Position numbers and translations under genes: made by a program | The notes under the pieces: generated by a model | Told to the model about the DNA's origin: nothing | The model's input: the letters and a program-made list of their open reading frames with translations, nothing else | Database searches by the model: none | Shown: positions 1-11,981 of the stretch, piece by piece | How the letters are laid out: each line of letters begins with the position of its first letter | How positions within the stretch are numbered: the first letter of the stretch is position 1 | Source: Aporrectodea caliginosa | Taxonomy: Eukaryota > Annelida > Clitellata > Crassiclitellata > Lumbricidae | Direction of reading: 5' to 3' | DNA length: 64,000 nucleotides | Assembly: GCA_020284085.1 (NCBI GenBank) | Contig: JACEVL010000494.1 | Coordinates: 342,501-406,500 of the forward strand

Positions 1-230
1 ACAGGGAATACCAGAGCATATCTACGACAGCCCTCCAACGGCTCAACGTCGCAGGATGATTTATCAAAGATAAAATCTGCATTCATCAAATATAAATAAC
101 ATGTGAGCAAACAATTGTTTCCTAATTCAGAAATAAAGAAAGCAATCCTTTAAACTCTCATGTTAGCAAAAGTGCAGTTTGCAATTGGTCTTACAATAAA
201 GAGTATTCTATTCTATTATTAAGTCTCTGC
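1..230 (+). repeat. AT-rich retrotransposon tail
   Basis: No coding potential. It ends in aataaagagtattctattctatt, which looks like the polyadenylation signal and short tandem tail of a + strand non-LTR element. Family not identified. Confidence 0.4.
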
Positions 231-644
231 TCAGAGAAAACCAGTTCGCCGTAAACGACCAGTCATAATCGTAATCAAGTATTTATATAGCGCCACTCGA
301 AAACAGAGGCGCTCCCGACTCGGGCCAGTGTCTTCACTGGTAAAGATAGAGGTTTTCAGGCCCTGGCGGAATTGGTCAAAAGAAATAGAGAAAAGGTCGG
401 ACCTGAGGGACTGGGGTAACCGGTTCCAGCTAGTGGGACCAACAATAGCGAAACTCCTAGATTGGGCCGTATAAGTACGCACCCGCGGGACAACCAAGTA
501 ACCACGGGCCGAGGATCTAAGGGAGGAAGTCGAGGAACTACTGTGCAGAGAAGATACATGGGGTACAATATGTCCAAAGATAGTGAGGAGCAGAGCTAGC
601 AAGACAGTTTCGCACGACGGAGCAAACCTTGAATTGGATACCAA
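231..644 (-). pseudogene. Non-LTR retrotransposon 3' end, C-terminus of the reverse transcriptase ORF
   Basis: The minus strand reads SSARGYLVVPRVRTYTAQSR, then FAIVGPTSWNRLPQSLRSDL, then SFDQFRQGLKTSIF. This is the usual extreme C-terminal sequence of CR1/Jockey-like ORF2 proteins (W-N-x-LP). Only the tail is present, so it is 5' truncated. After it the minus strand has gagcgcctctg...ggcgctatataaat, shared with the SINE family at 2848. Confidence 0.7.
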
Positions 645-734
645 TGTTCAGCTATTCTCAGCCTTTGTATCTTTCCTCTCAAAGAAATTCCCCGCATTGC
701 GACGACTGTTTCTTTTTTGTCGGTGACCCACTGC

Positions 735-1040
735 ATGGAACATCCTTACCCACCACGTGAAGAATGCACCATCTCTGGAGACATTTAAATCACAGCTGAG
801 GACCTATCTTTTAAACAATCATGTCACTGTTAGTGACTGTTTCAATAAAGAATATTATTATATTATTTTTGAACACAGGCTACAGCGCCCTTTCCTTCGG
901 CCTCCGCTGTGCTACGGCGCTATCCAAATCGTCTTAATATTATTATGGGAATCTGTTCCTCGCATCAAGATTCTTTCTGCCTTTTATTTTCTTGTATCTG
1001 CATTTTTCACCAATGAGTTTCTGCTTCCGTTACAATAAAG
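735..1040 (+). pseudogene. Second non-LTR retrotransposon tail, opposite strand
   Basis: The + strand reads NAPSLETFKSQLRTYLLNN, the standard last residues of a CR1-like ORF2, then an AATAAAG signal and a tail containing ctacggcgctatccaaat. A similar tail (ttacggcgccatataaat) recurs at about 3870-3900. Confidence 0.55.
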
Positions 1041-2847
1041 GAAAATATTTGTGGCTAACCGATCTAAATTGACTTCTTATCTCGGTCCTGAATCACCCTA
1101 TCTCCCTCTTACCTTATCTTCTCTGACCTTACATAACCTAACATTAAACATTACGATGACTGAGATAAGAATTCGTTTTTGGTCGAGATTTGCATATTGA
1201 CGGTCGTCTCGTTAATTAGTTTTGTCAGAGATACATTATCTGCGCCCGACCGGGATTTGTTGTCTACCCAACAGGGGCGTACTCACCCTAATGGATGGAT
1301 GGATAGCAGAGGAGGGAGGCAGAGGCGAAGGGAGGCCAACGTACTACGTAGACGACGTGGCTAGGTCTGCAGTCACAGAGGACTGATCTCCTCCTCCTCC
1401 TCCTCCTCCTATTCCTCGCTTTTTTCTTCCTCCTATTCCTCCTCCTACTTTTCCTCCTCGTCCTTTTCTCCTCCTTCTCCTCGTCCTCCTCGTCCTCTTC
1501 CTCCTCCTCGTCCTCTTCCTCCTCCTCCCCGTCCTCCTCCTCTTTCTCCTATTGAATTCCTGGCGGGAACCTTGCTAATGGCTTCATCCTACCGTCCGGT
1601 TTCATTGGCATCCAGTGACTTCTATCTGGACCTATTCGAGCCTCATCCAAGTTCAAGCGACCAGATGCCGTTGCTGCTGATGCAGTTGCTATAGGCAACG
1701 GTCCACATAGGCGTCGCTGTCTTAGGCCAAACGTATCAGTTCAGAATTTTGACCAACATATCCGGTCAGTCTGTAACTTTTGTTGTCCTTTGGAAAGTTC
1801 ATAGTGACCAGTGGTCAGTGATTAGTGACCATTTAACTGACCACTTAGTGATTATCTGTCGAGAAGATGCTTCGCGATTTTTCATTGGATGACGGAGAAG
1901 GTAAGAACAAAGAAGAAGAAAAGACCAGATTAGAACATCTCAATTATTTTACACAGAACAATAATTATTATTCCGAGAATATTTAAATCATCTTCGCCAT
2001 TGTTTAGAAAACGATAATCGCTTTGATGTTCTCGGTTTGAATGAAAGTTGAAATGTATAATCACATGAATGAGACAGAAATGCGTATTTGGAGACAGATT
2101 TGCATATTCACGAGCTAGATGTGCATATTAAATACGACTGAAATGAATATGCATGAAGCAGCGATGCATATTCACGAGGCAGGCTCGAGGTATCTGCGGA
2201 GTTGAGTGCATATTTGAACGAGTGTCGGAAGAGGAGGGGGAGCAATATATACAAATGCACTGAATGGAATAGGAAATGCCCTGGACGACCCTTGACCCTC
2301 TTGCCCAAACTGGGGACATAGGGTAAAGCAGGGTGGGGGAGCGGTGTTGGCGTTTGAGCTCGTTAAAACCTCCAATGAATTGCCTTCATATGCCAGATTG
2401 CCTTTATTGTCGTGTGGTCGACCTTCTCCCTCCCTCCCCTGCTATCAGTTGCCGAGATTTGAGTAATACTGTAATAATCATAATCATATCAACTTCCTGT
2501 GTTCTGGACGCAGCTTTTGATAAAGACCATTACTAATTGCAAAAATGAAAGCGTGGCTGAACGAGAGGGAGAGGGATGAGGAGAGGTGGGAGGAATAGGA
2601 GGAGGAGAAGGAATGGAAAAGGAGGATGAGGACGAATAGACGGAACAGGGAAAAGAGGAGGAGAATAGACGGAATAGACGGAAGAGGAGGAGGAAGAATA
2701 GACGTAAGAGAAATAGGAAAATATTATGAGGAATAGATGGGAGAGGAGGGAGGAAGAATAGACGTAAGAGAAATAGGAGAATATTATGAGGAATAGATGG
2801 AAGAGGAGGAGGAGGAGTAAGAGGAGAAAGAGGAATAAAGAGAACAT
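1041..2847. repeat. Gene-free stretch with CCT- and GGA-rich runs
   Basis: 1385-1555 is a CCT/TCC polypyrimidine run and 2555-2845 a GGA/GAAGA purine run with two near-identical copies of about 60 bp (2695-2812). 2095-2220 carries several ATTTGCAT-like octamers. At 1867-1900 a short Met-initiated reading (MLRDFSLDDGE) is followed by a good donor GTAAGA, but nothing links it to NAV. Confidence 0.6.
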
Positions 2848-3057
2848 AACGCGGTGGTGTAGGGGATGTTCGGTGCCTTGCAGCCGGAGGGTTGCGGGTT
2901 CGAATCCACCTCAAGCCGCCGCGTAGGACCCTGGGCAAGTCCTTCACTCGCAATTGCTCATGCGCTTCGGCGTGAAAGATTCAGTGTCCGCGCTGTAGTC
3001 GGGAGCGCCTCTGAGTAGGAAGGGGCGCTATACAAGTGCGAACATACATAACAGGAG
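2848..3057 (+). mobile_element. tRNA-derived SINE, family A
   Basis: The head is tRNA-like, with an A-box-like tggtgtagggg and a B box GGTTCGAATCC. The body contains ctgggcaagtccttcactcg and the end gagcgcctctgagtagg...ggcgctatacaagtg. Minus-strand copies are at 13353 and 59318. The 3' end matches the retrotransposon tail at 231-644, suggesting mobilisation by that LINE. Confidence 0.8.
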
Positions 3058-3061
3058 GAAT

Positions 3062-3295
3062 AGATGGGGCACGGTGGCACAATTGGTTAGAGCGCTCGAC
3101 CTGTATCGTGGAGAGTACGGGTTCGAGCCTCGTCCGAGGTAGTTACTGTATACGGATCTAGGGACTTTGAGCAAGTCCTTCTCTCACAATATTATTGCTC
3201 TTCAATATAATTGTATCTGCGACATCGTCGTGTGTGCACTTCTGAACTTTGGAAGGAGGGCAATTTCAAAGTACAGTTGTATTGTATGGTATTGG
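3062..3295 (+). mobile_element. tRNA-derived SINE, family B
   Basis: The tRNA-like head is ggcacaattggttagagcgc with B box GGTTCGAGCC. The body contains gggactttgagcaagtcctt, and the tail cttctgaactttggaaggag and gttgtattgtatgg. A related copy is at 59776 and a tail fragment at 62768. It lies head-to-tail after the family A SINE. Confidence 0.75.
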
Positions 3296-4740
3296 AAGAG
3301 GAGGAGTAAGGAGGAGTAAAGAGAATAACAGGAGGAATAGATGGAAGTGGAGAATGAGGAATAGATGATGAAGGAGGAGAAGGAGGAGGAGGAGGAGGAG
3401 GTGGAGGAGGCAACCTGTTTCGTCTATGGTTGATGTCTTGTTTTTATTTCCATTCCGTTAATACATTAATGATAGGTTTACTATGACCAGCTGATGGACA
3501 AGCAGAGACAGACAGACACAGACACAGACAAAGAAGAAGAGAAAGAAAGAGAGAGACATAGAAGAAAGAAGAATGAGAGACAGAGAGCCAGAGAAATTGA
3601 ACAGGCGCAGTTCTGCGTATAGTACAAGTGCATCTGTTGAGTCTTATAATAAATAATCTGTGTTCGTCAGGCGGAGCAGCGATGCGTCCGTCTATTGTCT
3701 ATATACAGATGAAGTGCTAACCATCCAATAGAAAAACATTCAACGCTGCTTAACCACGAAATTCGTTTCCTCGCGGCTTCTGGTCTTTCTCAACGGAAAG
3801 CCATGATTAGGTTGAAACGCTGCCAGAAGGATTCTCATAGGCGCCCTTGTAGCGGTACGGCCGAGTTACGGCGCCATATAAATTGTCGTTATTATCATTA
3901 TTGCTGTTATTATTATAACATAAACTGGCTGACTTCTGACGGGAATGAAGGATGGAATAATTAATATGCGTAGATGGGAAGAACGAATGACTGAAAGAAG
4001 GAAAGAAGATGGAAGGAAAGAAGATGGAAGGAAAGAAGAAGGAAGGAAAGATAGACGAGAGGATTGAATGAATGAGTTAATGAATGAATGAATGAATGAA
4101 TGAATGAATGAATGAATGAATGAATGAATGAATGAATGAATGAATGAATGAATGAATGAATGAAGGGCGGAAGGAAGGAAGGAAGGCAGGAAAGAAGGAG
4201 TGAAGGAAGGAAGGCTGGGCGGGCGGGCGGGCGGACTGGATGAATGAATGATTAAATGAATGAATTAATTAATTAATGAATTAATTAATAAGTGAATGAA
4301 TTAAAGAAGGAAGGAAAGAGGGAGCGAAGAAAGAAAGAGAGGATAGACGGACGGATTGATTGAATGAATGAATGAATTAATTAATTAATTAATTAATAAG
4401 TGAATACATGAAGGAATGAATGAATGAATAATTAAATAAATAAATTTATTTATCTATCTTTTTAATTAATTAATAAGTTAATTAATTAATTAATTAATAA
4501 GTGAATGATTGAAAGAAGGAAGGAGGAGTAAAGGAAGTAAGGGAGGACGGGCGGATTGAGTGAATGAATGAATGAATGAATGAATGAATGAATGAATGAA
4601 TGAATGAATGAATGAATGATGAATGAAAGGAAGGAAGGAAGGAAGGAAGAAGGAAGGAAGGAAGGAAGGAAGGAAGGAAGGAAGGAAGGAAGGATGTCGT
4701 GATGTAAAAATCCGCGGAATGCACTCTTTGTAAATAGGTC
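3296..4740. repeat. Compound simple-repeat block
   Basis: Contains GGA runs (3300-3415), CAGA/GAGA (3470-3595), a degraded retro-tail (about 3740-3905), and long TGAA, AATT and GGAA tetranucleotide arrays (3955-4695). No gene is visible; long readings here are repeat translations. Confidence 0.8.
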
Positions 4741-6381
4741 TACATTATCCATCTGTGTTTTCGCTCTGAATCGGATGTAATCCGCTCTTTATGTGGCGCC
4801 ACAAGCGAACATCGGAATTGCAGATGAGGACATTGCGGATGGATGAATGCCACTGATGAATGAAGGGGTGGGAGGTGTCTTTGTTGTCTTGGCTGCTGCT
4901 GCTGGCGCTGCTGATGAAGATGCTGTTATGGTTGGCGTGCAGAACAGGGACCACCTGTTGAATTTCCTCCGATTTCGTGGCTGCTGACTGCTTTCTGTCC
5001 TGATTGCTGTCAATCACTCCGATTGAAATCGGTCGGTGAAGGAGAAGAAGGAGGACAGGGTGCGTCTGTGCTCGGCCCAGTCGGCTGGGCAGTTGATGAA
5101 GTCGGTAACCCAGGGGCAGGATGTGGAGGAGAGGGGAATTGGAATAGGATGATGATGAGAAAGAGGAGGAGGAGGAAGAGGAGGACGAGGATAGGGTGGG
5201 TGTGCGCGGAAATTAAGAGAAACGAAATATGATTACAGTTTAGACTCCCTCCTTCCTTGCCTCCTTCTCTGCCACCCTCTCTGCCGCCCTCTCTGCCTCT
5301 CTCCCTCCTTTCCTCCCTCCCTCCTCCCTCCCTCCCTCTCAACACTAAGACCCGGATGAGTGAATTAAATCGTGAGCGTGTGTTTACTTGTGCAGTAAGA
5401 CTATTATATCTGTTGCATTTCGGCTGCTGACTGGATGTTTCGCGGTCTGGATGAATGTCGAAGTATTGAACGGGTACAGATATTTGCTCTGACTCTACTA
5501 CTTTGTGGAAGCATTTATTAGTGCGGCTATTTTCCTTTGAATTATCATAATTATAGTACTATCATGGTTGTTCTCCTTTGAATAAGCATAGTACTTTGCA
5601 GAGTTGTATGGTCTCGAGACTCAGTCTCGGTCTCGGTCTCGAAATCTATTGTCTGGGTGTCGGTCTCGCGGTCATTTATTGACTTTTTGGAAACTGATTG
5701 AAGCGAAAGTCTTGTTCTCTTGTAGAATCGGTCTCCATAGTTCTCGCGCAAACTGTCTTTACATGTAGTTCTGAACTTCTTGTGCTATAAAATTGTCCTG
5801 TGCCGATCTGATAACTAGTAAGTCGGAAGTGCTAAACACAACGGAAGTTTATAAAAGCGGTCTTTCTGGTAAACAACAGACATTGAACAGAGCATTTTCT
5901 AGTTTATTTCGACTTTCTATCAGTGCAAATATCATAAAATGTCTAATGAAGAACCTGAAATAGTCAAATTTGCATTCACGCAATGTGAAGTTTGGCCTAT
6001 GGACAAACAAAAGGAACGGCTTGCTCTTTGCCGCTGATGTAAGCGCAAATCTTGGAACAACATCTAGTTTCTCAGGGTAAGTTATGTCGTAAATTTATGA
6101 AATATTGTTGGTTGAAATTTAGAATCTTTCAGAAGATTTAACAATGCCTCAAATATTTAATTTCTTCATACTATTAAGGTGATTGGCTGACTTCAGCGAT
6201 TCAGTGACGGCTGACTTCAGTGAGTCAGTGACTACTGACCCTGTCCCTAGTAGATTTGAACAGCTTACAGAAAATTGTTTCGGGATTTGGGTCCAATTTG
6301 CATTTCCAACACTTTCAAGTGGCGTTTGTCTTGTACTGTCTTGGACCTTGATGGTTCGGTCTCGGTCCTCACTGTGACGAA
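4741..6381. other. Gene-free stretch with a possible promoter
   Basis: 4741-5020 is of ordinary complexity with a CTG-rich patch. 5020-5345 is GGA then CCCT-rich. 5570-5660 has a unit (tcctttgaataagcatagta) related to the minisatellite at 7000-7640. A TATA-like element (ttataaaagc, about 5850) precedes an ATG at 5939, opening MSNEEPEIVKFAFTQCEVWP, that stops after 32 codons. No known protein recognised. Confidence 0.4.
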
Positions 6382-6552
6382 CATGGGCGTATTTTAGGGG
6401 GTGGTTTTACGAGTTCAACCCCCTCCTAAAACATTTTTGATGCTTTTACATGCAAAATACGAGAAAAACTTAACTTTTGCCACCATTTCCAATGGAGAAC
6501 ACCCCCGAAATCTTAAAACCCCCTCCGAAATTTTGTTCTGGCTACGCCCATG
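6382..6552. mobile_element. MITE with CATGGGCGTA ends
   Basis: A 171-bp element with inverted ends catgggcgta and tacgcccatg. It is flanked by gtgacgaa and gtgacgca, an 8-bp target duplication with one mismatch, as expected of hAT-type elements. Relatives are at 50466, 54655 and 57296. Confidence 0.75.
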
Positions 6553-7000
6553 GTGACGCATAGCTGTTGTAGACCTAATTAGTTGTTGGGCCCTGCAAGA
6601 GCGATTAGACCCTTTGCACCTGCAAATAGGTGATTATGAGTGCGCGCCTAGTTGTGGGCTATTTAAGTAGGTCTATAACTGACCAATTACTGATCAGGGT
6701 AGGTGGTCCACGGTAAGTGTGGGCGGTAGGACACGCGGGAGAGAATTAAGTTGAAACAAAGTAGTAAATGTTTAGCTCTTGTGCGAGTAAGAGGGTTCGA
6801 TGCTGTGCTCTACGATGTTACGTCTCGACGGGCTGAGGCTAACCAACGTGTGTGTGTATAGATCTATAGTGTAAATAGTTTTCTGTTGTACGATTTTCGT
6901 TAATTGAATCTTTGTTGATTGAAAAACTTCGAAAATCTTCACACTCACTGTCTCGGTCTCAGTCTCGAAGTTTTAAGTCTGGTACTTTTGATTTACGTCT
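6553..7000. other. Unannotated stretch upstream of the minisatellite
   Basis: I see no gene, RNA or mobile element here. It ends in a few tctcggtctc copies that also occur near 5620. Confidence 0.5.
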
Positions 7001-7645
7001 TTAAATAAGCCTCTAGTAGGCTCTAATTTTGCTCTACTCCTTTGAACAAGCATCTAGTACCTTGACTCTTCTCCTTTGAACCACCACGTAGTGCTTATCC
7101 TCTACTTCTTTGAATAAGCATCTGGTACTTTGGATCTACGTCTTTATATAAGCCTCTATAGTAGGCCCTATACTAGTAGGCTCTATATACTCCTTTGAAC
7201 AAGCATCTAGTATTTGACTCCTCTCCTTTGAATAACCATGTATAGTGCTTTGTCTCTATTTCTTTGAACAAGCATCTAGTATTTGACTCCTCTCCTTTGA
7301 ATAACCATGTATAGTGCTTTGTCTCTACTTCTTTGAACAAGCATCTAGTATTTGACTCCTCTCCTTTGAATAACCATGTATAGTGCTTTGTCTCTATTTC
7401 TTTGAACAAGCATCTAGTATTTGACTCCTCTCCTTTGAATAACCATGTATAGTGCTTTGTCTCTATTTCTTTGAACAAGCATCTAGTATTTGACTCCTCT
7501 CCTTTGAATAACCATGCATAGTGCTTTGTCTCTACTTCTTTGAACAAGCATCTAGTATTTGACTCCTCTCCTTTGAATAACCATGTATAGTGCTTTGTCT
7601 CTATTTCTTTGAATAAGCATCTGGTACTTTGTCCTACTCACTTTA
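7001..7645. repeat. 69-bp minisatellite
   Basis: At least six copies of a 69-bp unit (tatttgactcctctcctttg... as start) at 7211, 7280, 7349, 7418, 7487 and 7556, with diverged units upstream. The unit is two related halves of about 34 bp. It is a multiple of three, so one minus-strand frame stays open for over 100 codons; I regard that as a by-product. Confidence 0.9.
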
Positions 7646-7799
7646 AAAACGTGTAGGCCTAGAACCCTGTTGCGCTGTTGGTCTTTGTTGCATTTTAAAG
7701 GCGTCATGTAGGCGGGGGCTCCTTTGTGCTGCGTTTCATTGTCATCTGCTGAAACCCTGATAACAGTTCTTCAGATGTGTTTTCTCCCTTCTCTATAAG

Positions 7800-7941
7800 A
7801 TCTACACGGAATGGGTGAACAGCCACTTGGAGAAGAGGCATCGTCGTAGTCGTCGACCTCCTCACGAGCGCCGACTCATACGCCACCTGCCGACCGATCT
7901 GAGCGATGGTATCCTATTGGCTGAAGTCATCCAAGCAGTCA
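7800..7941 (+). CDS. NAV: NAV exon 1 of those visible: first half of the CH domain
   Basis: Encodes visible residues 1-47. It opens IYTEWVNSHLEK and closes with LSDGILLAEVIQAV, the first helix and the DG-x-LLAE helix of the NAV-type CH domain. The acceptor follows a pyrimidine run ending ataag at 7799; the donor is GTAAGT after one base of a codon (phase 1). An Arg-rich stretch of about eight extra residues (RHRRSRRPPHER) sits between the helices where vertebrate NAVs are shorter. AGs at 7765-7766 and 7773-7774 would give a slightly longer exon; the chosen start matches where similarity to NAV2 begins. No Met is present, so earlier exons must exist. Confidence 0.9.
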
Positions 7942-8793
7942 GTAAGTGCGTCTACGGTCAAAAACTAATAATAGTCTTCGTTTACTACAATTCCAACCGA
8001 GGCATCGCATTATAATTACAATTCATAGTATGAAGGGATGATCGTAAGTTATTACAGAAGTCAAGTTCAACTGTTTGGCAACCATGCAAGGCGACCATCA
8101 CGTCCTTACTACTCATTTTACCAACGCCATCTGGCGAATGAAAGGCTGTGTGAACCTCTTGGAGGGTAGCGGGAATCGATCCCGCTTCCCACTGCCAGTG
8201 ATGTAACCATTATTATACTCTGTGGACCCCAAACACTCTTCTTCTACCCGTCTCTAGGCTTGTCTTAGAAGGTACTAAACCCATCATGCAGTTTAACGAC
8301 TTCTACAGTTATTAAACAAGTTGTGATTGTGTCAGCTTGTAACCTCGGAATAAACGAATATTGATTGATTGACTGATTGGATTGATTGATTGATTGATTG
8401 ATTGATTCGTCCAATTAGAATTTTAATGCATTCAAATAATAATGAAGAAGAAGGGCACTCCCCTAAGCTAGCCTGAGAGGCAGCCATAGGTAAGAAGTGT
8501 TAGCGACTTCATTTTCTTAGCCTCGGCATAAGAGGGCAGGTGGCCAGTCCTCTCCCTCGCCGTCTCATCTTTCCACCGACAGTGTACGGTCAGTGTACTC
8601 ATTGACCGACAGTGCAGTTTTGTAGTAATTTCTGTTCATTCATTGCAAGCCTATCTTAAATTTTACTTACCAGTTCAAGTTTGACAGTTTGATGAAGAGT
8701 GCGAAGTTGACATTTCTTAATATTTTATGCTCTGCATCGAACTAATTATCGTTACCTATAATTAGTCGATTTAGTTTGTATTTGTATCTGCAG
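7942..8793. mobile_element. Intron 1: SINE and LINE remnants
   Basis: 8160-8235 holds a minus-strand tRNA-like head (B box as ggaatcgatcc). 8285-8410 is a LINE-like 3' end finishing in aataaacgaatattgattga and a GATT array. 8441-8620 is the 3' half of a minus-strand family C SINE. The remainder shows nothing. Confidence 0.6.
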
Positions 8794-8849
8794 CTGACCA
8801 CGATAAGAAGCTCGAGATTAACGACTGTCCTCAGGATTCACTTCAAAAG
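8794..8849 (+). CDS. NAV: NAV exon 2: CH domain, middle
   Basis: Encodes residues 49-66, reading DHDKKLEINDCPQDSLQK, which matches the NAV2 segment around EDINGCP. The acceptor is tttgtatctgcag; the two first bases complete the Thr codon split with exon 1. The donor is a weak GTCGGT, but the frame continues exactly into exon 3. Confidence 0.92.
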
Positions 8850-10534
<1,685 letters not shown>

Positions 10535-10607
10535 GTGGAAAACATTCAGAGATGTCTGAGAGTTCTGACTGAATTGGGCATCAAAACCGAACAAGTTGCG
10601 GCGGCAG
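10535..10607 (+). CDS. NAV: NAV exon 3: CH domain helices
   Basis: Encodes residues 67-90, VENIQRCLRVLTELGIKTEQ followed by VAAA, matching NAV2 MIENIDACLNFLAAKGINI. The acceptor is tgttctttag, the donor GTGAGC, phase 1. The exon follows TG and TC dinucleotide runs. Confidence 0.93.
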
Positions 10608-10898
10608 GTGAGCAAAACATTTGTTTCATCCCGTCCGATATATTCATCCTCTTCTCTCAAATCCCTCTATTATAAGTCCCTATAATACTAGGCTATGTGC
10701 TATACCCGATCTGTGCATTGACGTATCGCGCTATACAAGTGATGATGATGATGATGATGATGATGATAATAATGGCGATGATGATTATGGCGATGATGAT
10801 TATGATGATGATGATGATTATGATGATGATGATGATGATGATGATGATTATGATTATGATGATGATTATGCATGATGATAGTGTTTTCTACTTCACAG
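10608..10898. repeat. Intron 3 with GAT array
   Basis: The shortest clear intron of the gene (291 bp). 10738-10880 is GAT/TAT repeats that end about 20 bp before the exon 4 acceptor. Confidence 0.85.
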
Positions 10899-11121
10899 AC
10901 ATCCATAGAGGTGATCTGTCGGCGATATTCGCTCTGCTCTTTGCCCTGTCACGCTTCAAGCAACAGAAGACCGCGTCAGGAGGCACCACTGGTTCTGAGC
11001 CGACAGGTCAAAGGTCACGAACCCTGACCCACGGGTCCACGCCCTGCCTCGAAACATCGACGAGTTCGAGCAAACTGTGGCAGACGAACAGCGAGAAACG
11101 AAATCTCGATTCACTGTGCAT
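10899..11121 (+). CDS. NAV: NAV exon 4: end of CH domain and start of the linker
   Basis: Residues 91-114 (DIHRGDLSAIFALLFALSRF then KQQK) complete the CH domain; NAV2 has GNLKAILGLFFSLSRYKQQQ here. The remaining residues to 164 are polar and Ser/Thr-rich, as expected for the disordered linker. The acceptor is tctacttcacag, about 20 bp after a GAT array. The donor GTGAGT follows two bases of a codon (phase 2); reading through it would give an immediate TGA. Confidence 0.93.
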
Positions 11122-11215
11122 GTGAGTCGATAGAATCAGTTCTACTCTGGATTAATATGTAGACACTAATTATTGCAAACAATCGTAAATACAGAATTAT
11201 ATGTCGCCTCTTACA

Positions 11216-11232
11216 CACACACATAAATATAT

Positions 11233-11266
<34 letters not shown>
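11216..11266. repeat. CA dinucleotide array
   Basis: An almost uninterrupted CA run in intron 4, directly followed by an AT-rich flank of a palindromic element. Confidence 0.9.
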
Positions 11267-11268
<2 letters not shown>

Positions 11269-11275
11269 ATATATA

Positions 11276-11669
11276 TTAGGGCTGGGCATTTAACGCGTTA
11301 TTATACGCGATTAATGCGTTAATTAATTAACGCGATTAAATTTTTTAACGCAGTTAACGCGATTGTCACTGCGCCCAATTATTTTCTAGAAATGCGCTAA
11401 AACATTTCTTGATAAAACCGCTCAGTTTAAACTTTAAGCTCAAAAGTAAACACTAAAAAGTAAAAATAAGTAGTAAAAGCATTGTGTGCTTTTTGTTTAT
11501 TGACTGCAATCATTTATATAGCGCATATTCAACGTAATTACTCTGAGTCGGTACAGTGGTTGTACTTGTTATCTATTGTGACATGCGTTAAAAATTAATC
11601 GCGGCGTTAGAAATTTTAATCGTGCGATTAATTTCGATTAAAATTTTTAATCGTTACCCACCCCTAATA
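11276..11669. mobile_element. Palindromic MITE with TTAGGG(G/C)TGGG ends
   Basis: The left end reads ttagggctgggcattt and the right end, in reverse, ttaggggtgggtaacg. Both lie in TA-rich flanks, so the target duplication is ambiguous. The arms are built from degenerate taacgcg/attaatcgcg units around a unique centre. There is no coding capacity. The inner terminal sequence resembles the element at 57773. Confidence 0.65.
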
Positions 11670-11895
11670 TATATATAATATATACACATATATATTGTAG
11701 AGAGAGTCTCAGAGAGATTGAGAGAGAGAGACAGAGACAGAGACAGACAGAGACAGACAGAGACAGACAGAGACAGAGAGAGAGATAAACAGAAAGAAAG
11801 ACAGACAGACAGAGGCAGAGATACACAGAGAGACAGAGTAACAGAGAGTCCGATCTACTGTGACTTCTCCTAGTGAGGCCAATCATCACCACCAC

Positions 11896-11981
<86 letters not shown>

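Noticed and set aside
1867..1900. First coding exon of NAV (MLRDFSLDDGE with a GTAAGA donor)
   Set aside because: Its phase does not fit the CH exon directly and no linking exon was found; too short to judge.
2880..3140. tRNA genes suggested by A and B boxes at 2880, 3110, 55205 and 59810
   Set aside because: No complete cloverleaf, and the same bodies and tails recur at several places, so these are SINE heads.
7173..7547. 23-residue repeat protein on the minus strand
   Set aside because: Explained by a 69-bp minisatellite; no ordinary coding sequence on either side.
7001..7645. CRISPR-like array
   Set aside because: Units are contiguous, with no unique spacers, in a eukaryotic genome.
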